Below the pieces are notes generated by a model. It had not been told where the DNA came from. It did no database searches and saw only the letters and a list, made by a program, of their open reading frames with translations. Source: Salinibacter pepae (GTDB lineage Bacteria; Bacteroidota; Rhodothermia; Rhodothermales; Salinibacteraceae). Taken from it: a stretch of 64,000 nt of DNA. Position numbers and translations under genes: made by a program. The stretch covers positions 682,001 to 746,000 of the forward strand of contig NZ_CAMTTE010000001.1 in assembly GCF_947077775.1 (NCBI RefSeq). Direction: 5' to 3'. Below, piece by piece: positions 16,971-26,490 of this stretch. The stretch's first letter is position 1; every line of letters begins with the position of its first letter.

Positions 16971-18260
16971 TCAGCCGTGGCGGTCGGCCCGCTCGGCCCG
17001 CGTCCGATCGAAGAGCCCGGCCAGAAGCGAGCGGTCGGCCGCCGTGAAGGGCGTGTCGCGGCGCCCCATCACGTGCTCGGCCACCTCGCAGGCCTTGTCG
17101 AGCCGGTACGTCGTGAGGCCGGAGGCGCCCCCCCACGAGAACGGCGGCACGTAGCGCGGCGGAAAGTCGCCCCCGAACAGGTTGCTGTTCGTCCCCACGA
17201 CCGTGCCGGTGTTGAACATGGTGTTGATGCCGCACTTGGAGTGGTCGCCCATGAAGAGCCCGGCGAACTGGCGACCGGTGTCGACGAAGCGCCCCGCGTC
17301 CGGCGCGTAGGCGGACACCGTTCCGTAGTCGTTCTTGAGGTTCGAGGTGTTGGTGTCCGCCCCCAGGTTGCACCACTGCCCGAGGACCGAGTGGCCCAGG
17401 AAGCCGGGGTGCCCCTTGTTCGAAAAGCCCTGCAGGAGGGCGTCGTGCACCTCTCCCCCGATCTTGCACCAGGTTCCGGTGGCGGTGCCTTCCACGTTTG
17501 CCCCGGTTTTGACGTGCGTCTTCGGCCCGATGTAGCACGGCCCGCGCAGCACGGCCCGCTCGTGGACGGTCGCGCCCGGGCCGAGGACGATGGCCCCATC
17601 CTCCGCGTTGAGTAGGGCCCCGGGCTTGACCGTGGTGTCCTTCCCCAGATGAATCTGTTCGTCGCGGACGGCGACGACGCTCTCGTGCACCGTGGCGTGG
17701 GGCCGCTCCGCGAGCGGCGCCCCGGAGGACGCGTCGACGAGCCCCTCCGCGTCGCGGGCGAGGGCGGGCCGCAGGGTGTCGAGCAGGTCCCAGGGCCGCC
17801 GCAGGAGCGTCGCGTCGTCGAGGGTCGTGACCGGCAGCCCGTCGAACGAGCCCGCCGTCAGGGCGGGGCGGGCAAGCAGGTCGTCGGGCAGGCGGGCCGC
17901 CGCGGCGGGCACCCACGCCGCCACCAACGTATCGTCCTGTACAAACGCGCGGGGGCCGTCCTGGGCCGGCGCCGCCTCCAGTTGGCGGCGCGCCGCGCCG
18001 CCCTCCGCCACGTATCGCCCGTTGAGGAAGAGCACGTCGCCCCCGTCCGGCAGCGCGTTGACGACCGCCCCCGGGTGGGCGCGGCGCGTCCCCTCGGCGA
18101 CCAGCGGGCGGGCATGGAGCACCAGCGCGGCGGGCTCGAACGCGTCCGCGGCGGTCGCCAGCACGGTGCGCCCCGCCAGCCGCAGGTCGTACGCGGCCCG
18201 CGTTTCCACGAGCGGACGGAGGCCGGCAACGTGATCGTCCTCGAAGAGACAGAGGTGCAT
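16971..18260 (-). CDS. GlmU-like nucleotidyltransferase/acetyltransferase (Bacteroidota type)
   Basis: 429 residues from ATG 18260 (MHLCLFEDDHVAGLRPLVETR). The frame extends further upstream, but that part does not resemble the family. The N-terminal half is a divergent nucleotidyltransferase-like domain; the C-terminal half (about 230-400) is a left-handed beta-helix with hexapeptide turns such as KDTTVKPGALL and VLGPGATVHERAVL, then GPKTHVKTGANVEG. This resembles the alternative GlmU of Bacteroidota, which would make UDP-GlcNAc for peptidoglycan and outer-membrane polysaccharide. The assignment of both activities is by family, since no standard GlmU active-site motif is obvious in the N-half. 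Confidence 0.8.
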   Translation of the reverse strand: MHLCLFEDDHVAGLRPLVETRAAYDLRLAGRTVLATAADAFEPAALVLHARPLVAEGTRRAHPGAVVNALPDGGDVLFLNGRYVAEGGAARRQLEAAPAQDGPRAFVQDDTLVAAWVPAAAARLPDDLLARPALTAGSFDGLPVTTLDDATLLRRPWDLLDTLRPALARDAEGLVDASSGAPLAERPHATVHESVVAVRDEQIHLGKDTTVKPGALLNAEDGAIVLGPGATVHERAVLRGPCYIGPKTHVKTGANVEGTATGTWCKIGGEVHDALLQGFSNKGHPGFLGHSVLGQWCNLGADTNTSNLKNDYGTVSAYAPDAGRFVDTGRQFAGLFMGDHSKCGINTMFNTGTVVGTNSNLFGGDFPPRYVPPFSWGGASGLTTYRLDKACEVAEHVMGRRDTPFTAADRSLLAGLFDRTRAERADRHG

Positions 18261-18381
18261 GGCAGTAGGGGCCTGTGTGGAACGTGTGACGGGCAAGCAT
18301 CCGTGCGCCGCCTGCAATCTAGAAAACAAACGCGGCGATGTCACGACGAAGGACGCCCCCCGCTCGCGTCCCGTGGGCGCG

Positions 18382-18417
18382 GCCCCTAAACTCCGCCGCC
18401 GATCGCTCGTTAGGGGC
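18382..18417. repeat. inverted repeat between the GlmU-like and transaldolase genes
   Basis: GCCCCTAA at 18382-18389 pairs exactly with TTAGGGGC at 18410-18417 across a 20-base loop. It is about 65 bases upstream of the transaldolase start, inside the divergent intergenic region. It could be an operator or a leader hairpin. Confidence 0.4.
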
Positions 18418-18481
18418 TTCTCCCTTAAAGCGGGGAATCTCCTCCGTGCTGTTACGCCCACTGATCAACGCCGCCTCCACC

Positions 18482-19156
18482 ATGCAATTTTTCGTCGACA
18501 CGGCCGAGCTGGACGAGATCCGTGAGGCAAGCGACATGGGCATTCTCGACGGCGTGACCACGAACCCCTCGCTCGTCAAGGAGCAGGGCAACGTCGACTT
18601 CCACGAGCACGTCTTCACTATCTGCAAGATTGTGGACGGGGATGTCTCCGCCGAAGTGACGGCGACAGACTTCGACGGCATGATGGAGGAGGGCCGTCGG
18701 CTGCATCAGATCCACGAGAACGTGGTCGTAAAAATTCCCCTGATTAAGGACGGCATCAAGGCCCTCCGGGCCCTCGACGAGGAGGGCATTGAGACAAACT
18801 GCACCCTCTGCTTCTCCCCCACCCAGGCTACCCTCGCCGCCAAGGCCGGGGCCGATTACATCAGCCCCTTCATCGGGCGCATCGACGACATCTCGTCCGA
18901 CGGCATCGGCCTGGTCGAGGACATTGTGCAGATCTACGACACCCACGACTTCGACACGGAGGTGCTGGCAGCCTCCATCCGCCATCCCACCCACGTGAAG
19001 CGCGCGGCCCTGGCCGGGGCCGACGTGGCGACGATGCCGTTCGACACGCTCCTCAATCTGCTGGAGCACCCCCTCACCGATCGGGGGCTGGAGCGCTTTC
19101 TGGCGGACTGGGAGGAGTACAAGGACGCCCGCAAGGCCGAGGCCGGACTCGCGTAG
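18482..19156 (+). CDS. tal: transaldolase, small (FSA/TalC-like) type
   Basis: 224 residues, the length of the short transaldolase/fructose-6-phosphate-aldolase class. It begins MQFFVDTAELDEIREASDMG and has GVTTNPSLVKEQG, the Schiff-base Lys in VVVKIPLIKDGIKAL, the NCTLCFSPTQATLAAKAGA stretch, and SPFIGRIDD. It exchanges three-carbon units between sugar phosphates in the non-oxidative pentose phosphate pathway; transaldolase rather than aldolase activity is the more common role for this sequence type. Confidence 0.93.
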   Translation: MQFFVDTAELDEIREASDMGILDGVTTNPSLVKEQGNVDFHEHVFTICKIVDGDVSAEVTATDFDGMMEEGRRLHQIHENVVVKIPLIKDGIKALRALDEEGIETNCTLCFSPTQATLAAKAGADYISPFIGRIDDISSDGIGLVEDIVQIYDTHDFDTEVLAASIRHPTHVKRAALAGADVATMPFDTLLNLLEHPLTDRGLERFLADWEEYKDARKAEAGLA

Positions 19157-19297
19157 GCCCCACGGCGGCCCCGTCTCCCGTCTCGCCTTCATCCCAGCCC
19201 CCCGTTCACGCCCTCGTTGTCCCCGCCACGGCTGCGCTTCCGTGTCCCGGCCGGCCCCGCCCTTTCCCGCTCACGACCTGCGACCCGTACATCCTAC

Positions 19298-20692
19298 ATG
19301 AACTTTCTCGCTCTCGGAGACACCGACGGCATCGGCGCAAGCTGCCACTTTCTCGACCTCAACGGCAGCGGCATCGCCCTCGACGCGGGCACCGACCCGC
19401 AACGCGACGGCCCCGACTCGCTCCCTCGGTTCGACTGGGTGGGGGACCGGGCCGACAGCTACGTCGACCACACGCTCGTCACGCATGCCCACCACGACCA
19501 CATGGGCAGCCTGCCGGTCCTGGTGCGCCGCTTTCCCCACGCCATGGCGCACATGACCGACGCGACGAAGAAGCTGCTCGACATTCTGCTGCCGGCCTCG
19601 GCCCGCCTCCAGGAGAAGCGACGGGACCGCGGCGAGACCACGCACGAGCCGCTCTTCACCGAGGATGAACTGGAGGCCCTGCACCACCTCTACCTCACCC
19701 ACGACCTCGGGCAGGGGTTCGACCTGACGGGGCCGAAGGGACAATCGTCCGTCACGGGGCGCTTCTTCTCGGCCGGGCACATCCTCGGCTCGGCGGGCGT
19801 CGAGCTCCAGTTTGAAGAGGGAGGCCGCGACCGGCGGGTCTTCTACACGAGCGACACGAACATGCAGGCCCAGACCATTATTCCCGGGGGCGAGTACCCG
19901 GACAGCACGGACGTGCTGATCCTGGAATCCACCCAGGGGGCCGAGCCCGAGGCCGCGGCCACCAGCCGTCCGGAGGAGCGCGATCGGTTTCGGAAGACGC
20001 TCTCGCAGGTGCTCGCCCGGGGGGGCACGGCGCTAATTCCCGTGTTCGTGATGGGGCGGGCGCAGGAGATTTTGGTGTTGCTCGGCCAGCTCAAGCGGGA
20101 GGGGGCCATCCCGGCCGACGTGCCCATCTACACGGCCGGCTCCATGCGGGCCATTGCGGGGGTGTACGACGACACCCGCACGACCACCCCCCGCGTCGAC
20201 GCGAGCGACGAGGTCTACGCCGTCGACCAGGAGCGGGTGCCCTACGAGTCGGAGGCGAAGCGTGAGATTCTGGACGGCCCCGGCATCATGGTCGTCAGCA
20301 GCGGCATGATGATCGAGCCGACCCTGTCGAACGTCCTGGCCCGGCGCATGGTCGAGAACGAGGACGACGCCGTGCTGCTGGTGGGCCACCCGGCAGAGGG
20401 GACGCCCGCGCGCCGCCTGCAGGACGCCGCCGCCGAGGGGGACGGGGCCCCGGTGATGCTGGCGGACGGGCACGGCCCACAGCCCGTGTACTGCACGGTC
20501 GAGCGCTTTCGCTTTTCCGGCCACAGCGACCGGCGCGAGCTTCTTTCCCTGGTCGAACGGATGACTCCCGAGACGGTGCTCCTCATCCACGGCGATCCCG
20601 ACGCCAAGGATTGGATGGCCGCGCACATCAAGGAGGCCCACCCGGAGACGGAGGTGCACCGCCCCGAGTGGGGCAGCGTGCTCGACGTGTAG
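19298..20692 (+). CDS. MBL-fold/beta-CASP RNA-processing nuclease-like protein
   Basis: 464 residues. It starts MNFLALGDTDGIGASCHFLDL. The metallo-beta-lactamase motif is THAHHDHMGS, and further motifs (GHILGSAGVELQFEE, FYTSDTNMQ, ESTQGAEP) follow. The beta-CASP region includes TALIPVFVMGRAQEILVLL and SSGMMIEPTLSNVLAR, and the C-terminus has RFSGHSDRRELLSLVERM and HGDPDAKDWM. This order matches CPSF-73-like RNA-specific metallohydrolases and is close to RNase J-related and archaeal KH-less types. A role in RNA decay or processing is likely. Confidence 0.87.
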   Translation: MNFLALGDTDGIGASCHFLDLNGSGIALDAGTDPQRDGPDSLPRFDWVGDRADSYVDHTLVTHAHHDHMGSLPVLVRRFPHAMAHMTDATKKLLDILLPASARLQEKRRDRGETTHEPLFTEDELEALHHLYLTHDLGQGFDLTGPKGQSSVTGRFFSAGHILGSAGVELQFEEGGRDRRVFYTSDTNMQAQTIIPGGEYPDSTDVLILESTQGAEPEAAATSRPEERDRFRKTLSQVLARGGTALIPVFVMGRAQEILVLLGQLKREGAIPADVPIYTAGSMRAIAGVYDDTRTTTPRVDASDEVYAVDQERVPYESEAKREILDGPGIMVVSSGMMIEPTLSNVLARRMVENEDDAVLLVGHPAEGTPARRLQDAAAEGDGAPVMLADGHGPQPVYCTVERFRFSGHSDRRELLSLVERMTPETVLLIHGDPDAKDWMAAHIKEAHPETEVHRPEWGSVLDV

Positions 20693-20709
20693 CCGGCCTC
20701 GGGGCCGGC
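20692..20709 (+). terminator. GC-rich hairpin at the end of the beta-CASP gene
   Basis: GCCGGCC and GGCCGGC form a seven-pair stem with a four-base loop, starting on the last base of the stop codon. No T-run follows, so it is a weak terminator candidate. Confidence 0.35.
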
Positions 20710-20850
20710 GCCCCTGCACCGGCCGGCCGCGTTCCGGAACGACACGATTTTGAGACACCGGGGACCGTGTGGCGGGCCGCGCGTGGACGTAACCTCTTGG
20801 AAACACCGCGGCGAGCGCCGAGCACTGTCGTCGGTTGCCCATTGGTACGT

Positions 20851-23829
20851 ATGACGAAGATTCGGCGAAAGAGGCCGGCGGGCGACGGTCCGGTCCGTCC
20901 TGCGCCGCCGCTCGCGGAGGCCCTCCGGCCGCGCATCTCGGGCACGATCCACACCGACGAGATGACGCGGGCCCTCTACGCGACAGACGCGAGCATGTAC
21001 GCGATGTCGCCCGTCGCCGTCCTCGTCCCCGAGACGAAAGCGGACGTGCAGACGGCCCTGACGGTCGCCCACGAGCAGGGCGTGCCCGTTCTGCCCCGCG
21101 GGGGCGGGTCCTCCCTCGCCGGGCAGGGCGTCAACGAGGCCCTGGTGATCGACTTTACAAACCACCTCAACCGCATCCGCGAGATTGATCCAGAGGCCCA
21201 GACGGCCCGCGTGGAGCCCGGCGTGACGCTCGCCGAGCTCAACCGCGCCGCCGCCGAGCACGGCCTCATGGTGGGCCCCGACCCCGCGAGCGCCAACCGC
21301 GCCACCCTGGGCGGCATGCTGGCGAACAACTCGACCGGCACCCACTCCATCGCGTACGGCAATTTCATCCACCACGTCCGCGAGGCCGAGGTCCTGCTGG
21401 CCGACGGCACCGCCACCACCGTCGGCCCCACCGACCCGGCCACCTGGCAGGACAAGATGCGGGGCGATGGGCTGGAGGGCGCCATCTACCGCGGCCTGAA
21501 GGCGCTCCTGGCCGACGGCGGACGCGAGACGATCCGAGAGGACACCCCGAGCCACTGGCGTCGCAACAACGGCTACCGCCTGGAGGCGCTGCTGGACGAG
21601 GCGCCCAACCTTGCCAAGCTGCTCTGCGGCAGCGAGGGCACCCTGGCCGTCACCACCGAGCTGACCTGCGGCCTCGTGGAGAAACCCGCCGCCACCGGCC
21701 TCGGCGTGGTCCACTTCGAGTCGCGTGACGACGCGCTGCGGGCCGTCACGACCGTCCTCGACACCGACCCGTCGGCCGTGGAGCTGTTCGACGGCGTCGC
21801 CATTGAGCGCACCCTGCAGACGCCCGGCTACGCCGAGCGCCTCACGTTTCTGGAGGGGACGCCCGGCTCCGTCCTCATTACCGAGTACGCCGGCGACACG
21901 GACGCCGAGGTCGACGCGGCCCTCGACGCCCTCGAACAGACGATGGCGGAGGCGAGCCGCGGCTACGCCACCGTGCGCGTGACCGAGCCGGACGCCGTCG
22001 ACAACGTCTGGTCCATCCGCAAGGAGGGCCTCGGCCTGCTCATGGGCGTAGAGGGCGACTACAAGCCGTGGGCCTTCATCGAGGACGCCTCCGTGCCCGT
22101 CGAGAACCTGGCCGACTACATCGACGAGCTCTCCACGTTCGTCGACGCCACCGACACGCGGGCCGCCTATTACGCCCACGCCTCCGCCGGCTGCCTCCAC
22201 GTGCGCCCCTTCGTCAACACCAAGGACGAGACGGAGGTCGAGAAGATGACGGACATCGCGAAGGAGTCGCTCGACCTCGTCACGAAATATGGCGGCGTCG
22301 TCTCCTCCGAGCACGGCGACGGCATTGCGCGGGGCTGGGCCAACCCCCACATCCTCGGCGAGGACCTGTACGAGCTTTGCCGGGAGACGAAGGCGCTCTT
22401 CGACCCGGACGGCATTCTCAATCCCGGCAAGGTCGTCGACGCGCCGCCGATGGACGAGAATCTGCGGATGGGCCCGACGTACGAGACCGATCCGTTCCGC
22501 ACGGAGCTCGACTTTTCGGAGGACGGCGGCTTTACCGGTGCCATCGAGAAGTGCAACGGCAACGGCGCGTGCCGCAAGCTGCGGGCCGGCACCATGTGCC
22601 CCAGCTTCATGGCCACGCGGGAGGAGCCGGACTCCACCCGGGGGCGGGCCAACGCGCTCCGGAGCGCCCTGGCCGGCGACCTCTCGGAGGACGCCATGAC
22701 GGGCGACGACATGCACGAGGTGATGGACCTCTGCGTCCAGTGCAAGGCCTGCAAGACGGAGTGCCCGTCGAACGTCGACATGGCCAAGATCAAGACCGAG
22801 TGGCTCCACCACTACTGGGACGACAACGGGGTGCCGCTCCGCACTCGCCTGTTCGCCCGCCAGCCCGACGCGGCCCGGTGGATTAGCGGCACGCCCCTGG
22901 CGTCGCTCGTCAACTGGGCGAGCGGCCAGTCCGCCCTCCGCCAGGTGGGGGAGGCGCTCCTGGGCGTCAGTGCGGAGCGGCCCCTCCCGCCGTTCGCCCG
23001 CGAAACGTTCCGCCAGTGGTTCCAGCATCAGCCCCCTCCTGTCGGCGGGGACGGGGCGAGGGGGCCGCGCGTCGTCCTCTTCCCGGACGCGTTCAACGCC
23101 TACCACACGCCGGCGCCCCTCCAGGCAGCCACCCGTGTCCTGCGGGCCACCGGGCACCGCGTCGAGCTGCCTCCGGCGTCCGTCGGAAGCGCGCGCACGC
23201 TCCTGTCGAAGGGGTTCGTTCCACAGGCCAGGCGCCGTGCGCGCCAGACGGTCGATGCGCTGCACGCGTACGCCGAAGCGGGGGTGCCCGTGGTGGGGCT
23301 GGAGCCCAGTTCCATCCTCACCCTCCGGGATGAGTTTCTGGACCTGCTCCCCAGCGACGCACGCGCCGAGGCCGTTGCGGACGCCGCCTACACCTTTGCG
23401 GAGTACCTGGCCGCACGGGCCGAGGACGGGGCCCTCGATAGGGCATCGTGGCGGGGCAGCGGCGACGTGCTGCTGCACGGACACTGCCACCAGAAGGCCC
23501 TGATCGGCACGACGGCGACCGAACAGGTCCTGTCCCGGGCCGGGTACGACGTGACCGCCGTCGATGCCGGATGCTGCGGCATGGCGGGGGCCTTCGGCTA
23601 CGAGGCCGAGCACGTGGGCGCCTCGAAGCAGATGGCTGAGCTCCGCCTCGCCCCGGCCGTCCGCCAAACCGACGCGGGAACCCGGGTGGCCGCCCCCGGC
23701 TTCTCGTGCCGCTCCCAGATCAAGGATGTGACGACCCGCACGGCCCAGCATCCCGCCGAGCTGCTCTGGGACGCGATCGAACACGACCGCTCCCCAGCGG
23801 CCGCCCGTTCGTCCCGGCCCGCCCGCTAG
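20851..23829 (+). CDS. FAD-binding and 4Fe-4S dehydrogenase (GlcD/DLD-like, fused to Fe-S/CCG part)
   Basis: 992 residues. Residues about 30-500 form a BBE/PCMH FAD-linked oxidase: PRGGGSSLAGQGVNEALV and GANNSTGTHS-like NNSTGTHSIAYGNFI bind FAD, and SSEHGDGIARGW closes it. Residues about 570-660 carry Fe-S ligands (CNGNGACRKLRAGTMCP and CVQCKACKTECPSNVDM). The last about 200 residues have a CCG-type domain (HGHCHQKALIG, DAGCCGMAGAFGYE). This single-chain form is common for D-lactate or 2-hydroxyglutarate oxidation feeding the quinone pool. The substrate is not certain. It is followed convergently by the Ctp protease, with 42 bases between. Confidence 0.88.
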   Translation: MTKIRRKRPAGDGPVRPAPPLAEALRPRISGTIHTDEMTRALYATDASMYAMSPVAVLVPETKADVQTALTVAHEQGVPVLPRGGGSSLAGQGVNEALVIDFTNHLNRIREIDPEAQTARVEPGVTLAELNRAAAEHGLMVGPDPASANRATLGGMLANNSTGTHSIAYGNFIHHVREAEVLLADGTATTVGPTDPATWQDKMRGDGLEGAIYRGLKALLADGGRETIREDTPSHWRRNNGYRLEALLDEAPNLAKLLCGSEGTLAVTTELTCGLVEKPAATGLGVVHFESRDDALRAVTTVLDTDPSAVELFDGVAIERTLQTPGYAERLTFLEGTPGSVLITEYAGDTDAEVDAALDALEQTMAEASRGYATVRVTEPDAVDNVWSIRKEGLGLLMGVEGDYKPWAFIEDASVPVENLADYIDELSTFVDATDTRAAYYAHASAGCLHVRPFVNTKDETEVEKMTDIAKESLDLVTKYGGVVSSEHGDGIARGWANPHILGEDLYELCRETKALFDPDGILNPGKVVDAPPMDENLRMGPTYETDPFRTELDFSEDGGFTGAIEKCNGNGACRKLRAGTMCPSFMATREEPDSTRGRANALRSALAGDLSEDAMTGDDMHEVMDLCVQCKACKTECPSNVDMAKIKTEWLHHYWDDNGVPLRTRLFARQPDAARWISGTPLASLVNWASGQSALRQVGEALLGVSAERPLPPFARETFRQWFQHQPPPVGGDGARGPRVVLFPDAFNAYHTPAPLQAATRVLRATGHRVELPPASVGSARTLLSKGFVPQARRRARQTVDALHAYAEAGVPVVGLEPSSILTLRDEFLDLLPSDARAEAVADAAYTFAEYLAARAEDGALDRASWRGSGDVLLHGHCHQKALIGTTATEQVLSRAGYDVTAVDAGCCGMAGAFGYEAEHVGASKQMAELRLAPAVRQTDAGTRVAAPGFSCRSQIKDVTTRTAQHPAELLWDAIEHDRSPAAARSSRPAR

Positions 23830-23871
23830 CGCATCACAAGCAGGCGGGCCGGGCGTCCAGTCTCGGCACCG

Positions 23872-25551
23872 CTAGTTCTGCTGCATCGTCGGCGCGGCCG
23901 TCTTGTGGTAGGCCGCCAGGTCCTGCGAGGACGGCCATAGCGACATGGCCTCCTGGAAGATCGGATCGGCCCGGTTCAGGATGGGCCGCGCCACCCCGCG
24001 CCCGTAGATCAGGCGCGCCAGGTAGCCCTTCACCCGGGTGGCCACGAACGCCTGCTCCTCCTCCGCCGTCTGTGCCGCGTAGACACGCTCCGCGGTGTCG
24101 ACCGAGTCCGGATTTTCCGTGATCTGCACGCCGTTCTTCTCCGCGAACGACCAGAAGGCGTCCATCATGTTCTCCGACGGCTCGAAGGAGGACTGGAACG
24201 CCTCGGGCCGGTCCTGCCACGTCTCGCGGAGGTCGGTCTCGTTCTCCGTAAACCACTTCCGCGCGAAGGCGTAGTCGAGCCCGCTCTGCACGAGGTGGGT
24301 CAGCGCCGCGGTGTCCGGCTGTACCACGTAGTCCGGAAGGATGCCCCCGCCGCCGAATACCGTCCGGCCGTGGTCGGTCTGGTAGGCCAGCGAGTCGGGG
24401 ATGCTCTCACGGTACTCGTTGAGGTGGTAGGTCGCCTGGTTGATCGTGGAGAATTTCTCCTCGTAGTAATCCTCCCGTTCGCCCCGCTCGTAGGGCGACT
24501 GGATGAGGCGGCCTGCCGGCGTGTAGTAGCGGCCCACGGTCATCTGCAGCACGCTCTTGTCGCCGAGGTCGAACTGCTTCTGGATCAGCCCCTTGCCGAA
24601 CGTGCGCCGGCCCACAAGGAAGGCCCGGTCGTGGTCCTGTAGCGCCCCGCTTAGGATCTCACTCGCCGACGCCGACCCGCGGTTCACGAGAACGATGATG
24701 GGCTGGTCCGCGAGCATGCCCCCGGGCCGCGCCGAGATGGTCCGGTTCATCTGCTCGCTCCGGCCCTTCGTCTCCACGATCGTCATCTCCTCCCCGAGCA
24801 TCTCGTTCGCGATCTGCCAGGAGGAGCGCATCACGCCGCCCGGGTTGCCCCGAAGGTCGAGGACGAGCCGCTCCATGCCCTGGTTGAGCAGCGTCGACGC
24901 CGCCTCCCGAAACTCGTCGTGCGTCTTCATGGTGAACCGGGTGATGTTGATGTACCCGGTCGTCTCGTCGACCATGTACGGCGACCGCACGGACTGCGTC
25001 TCGATCTCTTCCCGTGTGAGGGTGAAGTCGAGGCGATCGTCCATCGTGGGACGATAGACCGTGATCTGCACCTCCGTCCCGATCTCGCCCTTCAGGCTGT
25101 TCTGAATCTCGTTGGACGAGAGCCCGACGGCGGACGAGTCTTCAATCCCGACGATGCGATCGCCGGCCATCACGCCCATTTCTTCACTGGGCCCTCCTGC
25201 TACCGGCGAGATGACACGGGCCGTGTCGCTCGGCACCTCGAAGACAATCCCAATGCCGCCAAAGGAGCCCTGATACTGGTCCTTCACGTCCTCGGCCCGA
25301 TCGGCGGGGATGTAGGTGGAGTGCGGATCGAGGCTGCTGATCATCCCCTCAATGCCCTCCTCCGCCACGTCGGCCGCGTCCAGCGGGTCCACGTACTCCT
25401 TGTTCATGACGACGAGGGCCTGCCGCATCTTGTCGAGCTGCGTGCCCAGATCGTCATCGGTCAGGTACGTGTCAATCTGCACGCCGAGCACCGCCCCGAA
25501 GGCGATGAGAAGAACGGCCGGGAGAATGTGGTACTTGCTGAGACGCTTCAT
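23872..25551 (-). CDS. carboxy-terminal processing peptidase (S41)
   Basis: 559 residues. An N-terminal uncleaved-type membrane segment (ILPAVLLIAFGAVLGVQI) anchors it in the periplasm. Then comes an alpha-helical lead with SSLDPHSTYIP, a PDZ domain (about 90-165: GGIGIVFEVPSDTARVISPV ... GDRIVGIEDSSAVG) and the S41 core: LVLDLRGNPGGVM, NRGSASASEILSGAL (catalytic Ser) and GRRTFGKGLIQKQF (catalytic Lys). It trims or degrades periplasmic proteins. The extension after the core (about 150 residues) is longer than in many CtpA proteins but typical of Bacteroidota. Confidence 0.92.
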   Translation of the reverse strand: MKRLSKYHILPAVLLIAFGAVLGVQIDTYLTDDDLGTQLDKMRQALVVMNKEYVDPLDAADVAEEGIEGMISSLDPHSTYIPADRAEDVKDQYQGSFGGIGIVFEVPSDTARVISPVAGGPSEEMGVMAGDRIVGIEDSSAVGLSSNEIQNSLKGEIGTEVQITVYRPTMDDRLDFTLTREEIETQSVRSPYMVDETTGYINITRFTMKTHDEFREAASTLLNQGMERLVLDLRGNPGGVMRSSWQIANEMLGEEMTIVETKGRSEQMNRTISARPGGMLADQPIIVLVNRGSASASEILSGALQDHDRAFLVGRRTFGKGLIQKQFDLGDKSVLQMTVGRYYTPAGRLIQSPYERGEREDYYEEKFSTINQATYHLNEYRESIPDSLAYQTDHGRTVFGGGGILPDYVVQPDTAALTHLVQSGLDYAFARKWFTENETDLRETWQDRPEAFQSSFEPSENMMDAFWSFAEKNGVQITENPDSVDTAERVYAAQTAEEEQAFVATRVKGYLARLIYGRGVARPILNRADPIFQEAMSLWPSSQDLAAYHKTAAPTMQQN

Positions 25552-25821
25552 AAAATCGGCGGAGAGATCCGTGTCAAACGACAGCGCGCGAACGGTGTGG
25601 GGTGCCGAAAGGATCCTTCGACCTCATCCCCCACAAGCGGCCTTTGGGGAGGCCTCTGGGGATGACATCAACCTTTTTCTCATATTTAGGGCAGACGGCT
25701 TTGTTGCGGACTTGGCCGTGGTGGGACCGACCAGAGAACGTTTTCCGGGAATCCGCTTATCAAATGATGCCTGTTCGTGCAAAAAGTACAACCCATCTTT
25801 CCCAAGACCAGGAGCGGGGCC

Positions 25822-26370
25822 ATGTCCCCCACAACCAGAATGACGGACGCAAAGGCGGACCAGTACTACTATATTTTCGACAGTCGCACGCATCGTCCGC
25901 TCGTGCTGGACCGGGCGACGGGGGAGCACTACGCCTCCGGATCCGACCCGCGAGGGCCGCTCATCGAGCACGTTTCGGCCCGGCGGGGCCCCGAGGTCCC
26001 GCGCCGGTTCGCACGCTGGTGTGCCCGGCAGGTGAACCCCAGTGCGGCGTCCGCCCACACCGCCGCCGGTCGGCTTTGGGCCGCCGCCCAGCGCGACGCC
26101 CCGGAGGCGTGGCGGCGCGTGCGGCACGAGACCGCCGACGCGGCCCTGCTGGCCATGTCACTCGGCCTGCCTCAGCGCGAGCCCCGGGCCGCGCGGCTTC
26201 TTACCCTGCAGGCCTGCACGCACCCGGAGGCGCAGCAGGCGGCCCGCGATGCCGCACACATGAGCGAACGGTGGGCCGAGTTCAGCGCTTCTTCCGCCTC
26301 GGCGGAGGAGGCAGAAGCGATGCGGGCGCGCCACGTCGATTGGCTTCTCGACCGGGTGTCCACTCCGTAG
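25822..26370 (+). CDS. hypothetical protein, Ala/Arg-rich, helical
   Basis: 182 residues from ATG 25822, which has AGGAG eight bases upstream and is preferred to a GTG further upstream. The N-terminus (YYYIFDSRTHRPLVLDRATGEHYASG) is followed by helical Ala/Arg-rich stretches (ARWCARQVNPSAASAHTAAG, RRVRHETADAALLAMSLGL, QEAARDAAHMSERWAEF-like). It ends with MRARHVDWLLDRVSTP. It has about the length and helix style of a regulator or of an alpha-helical repeat protein, but I recognise no family. It lies alone, divergent from the Ctp protease. Confidence 0.6.
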   Translation: MSPTTRMTDAKADQYYYIFDSRTHRPLVLDRATGEHYASGSDPRGPLIEHVSARRGPEVPRRFARWCARQVNPSAASAHTAAGRLWAAAQRDAPEAWRRVRHETADAALLAMSLGLPQREPRAARLLTLQACTHPEAQQAARDAAHMSERWAEFSASSASAEEAEAMRARHVDWLLDRVSTP

Positions 26371-26490
26371 ATTGAGGAACCGCGTCGGTTTCCCCAGCCG
26401 GCCCGTCCAGATCGGTCGTATGCGTTTTTTTACCATTGGCGCCGGGATGCGACTCGGCGCATGTGCCCGGCGGGTGGGACCGCCCCCGTC

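Noticed and set aside
16177-18300. A 707-codon minus-strand frame overlapping the GlmU-like gene
   Set aside because: Arg/Pro/Gly-rich and without motif; the GlmU-like frame is clearly the true one.
20242-23784. A 1180-codon open frame on the minus strand
   Set aside because: It lies antisense to the FAD/Fe-S dehydrogenase and beta-CASP genes, and its translation (Val/Gly/Arg/His-rich, no motifs) is what high GC at third codon positions produces.
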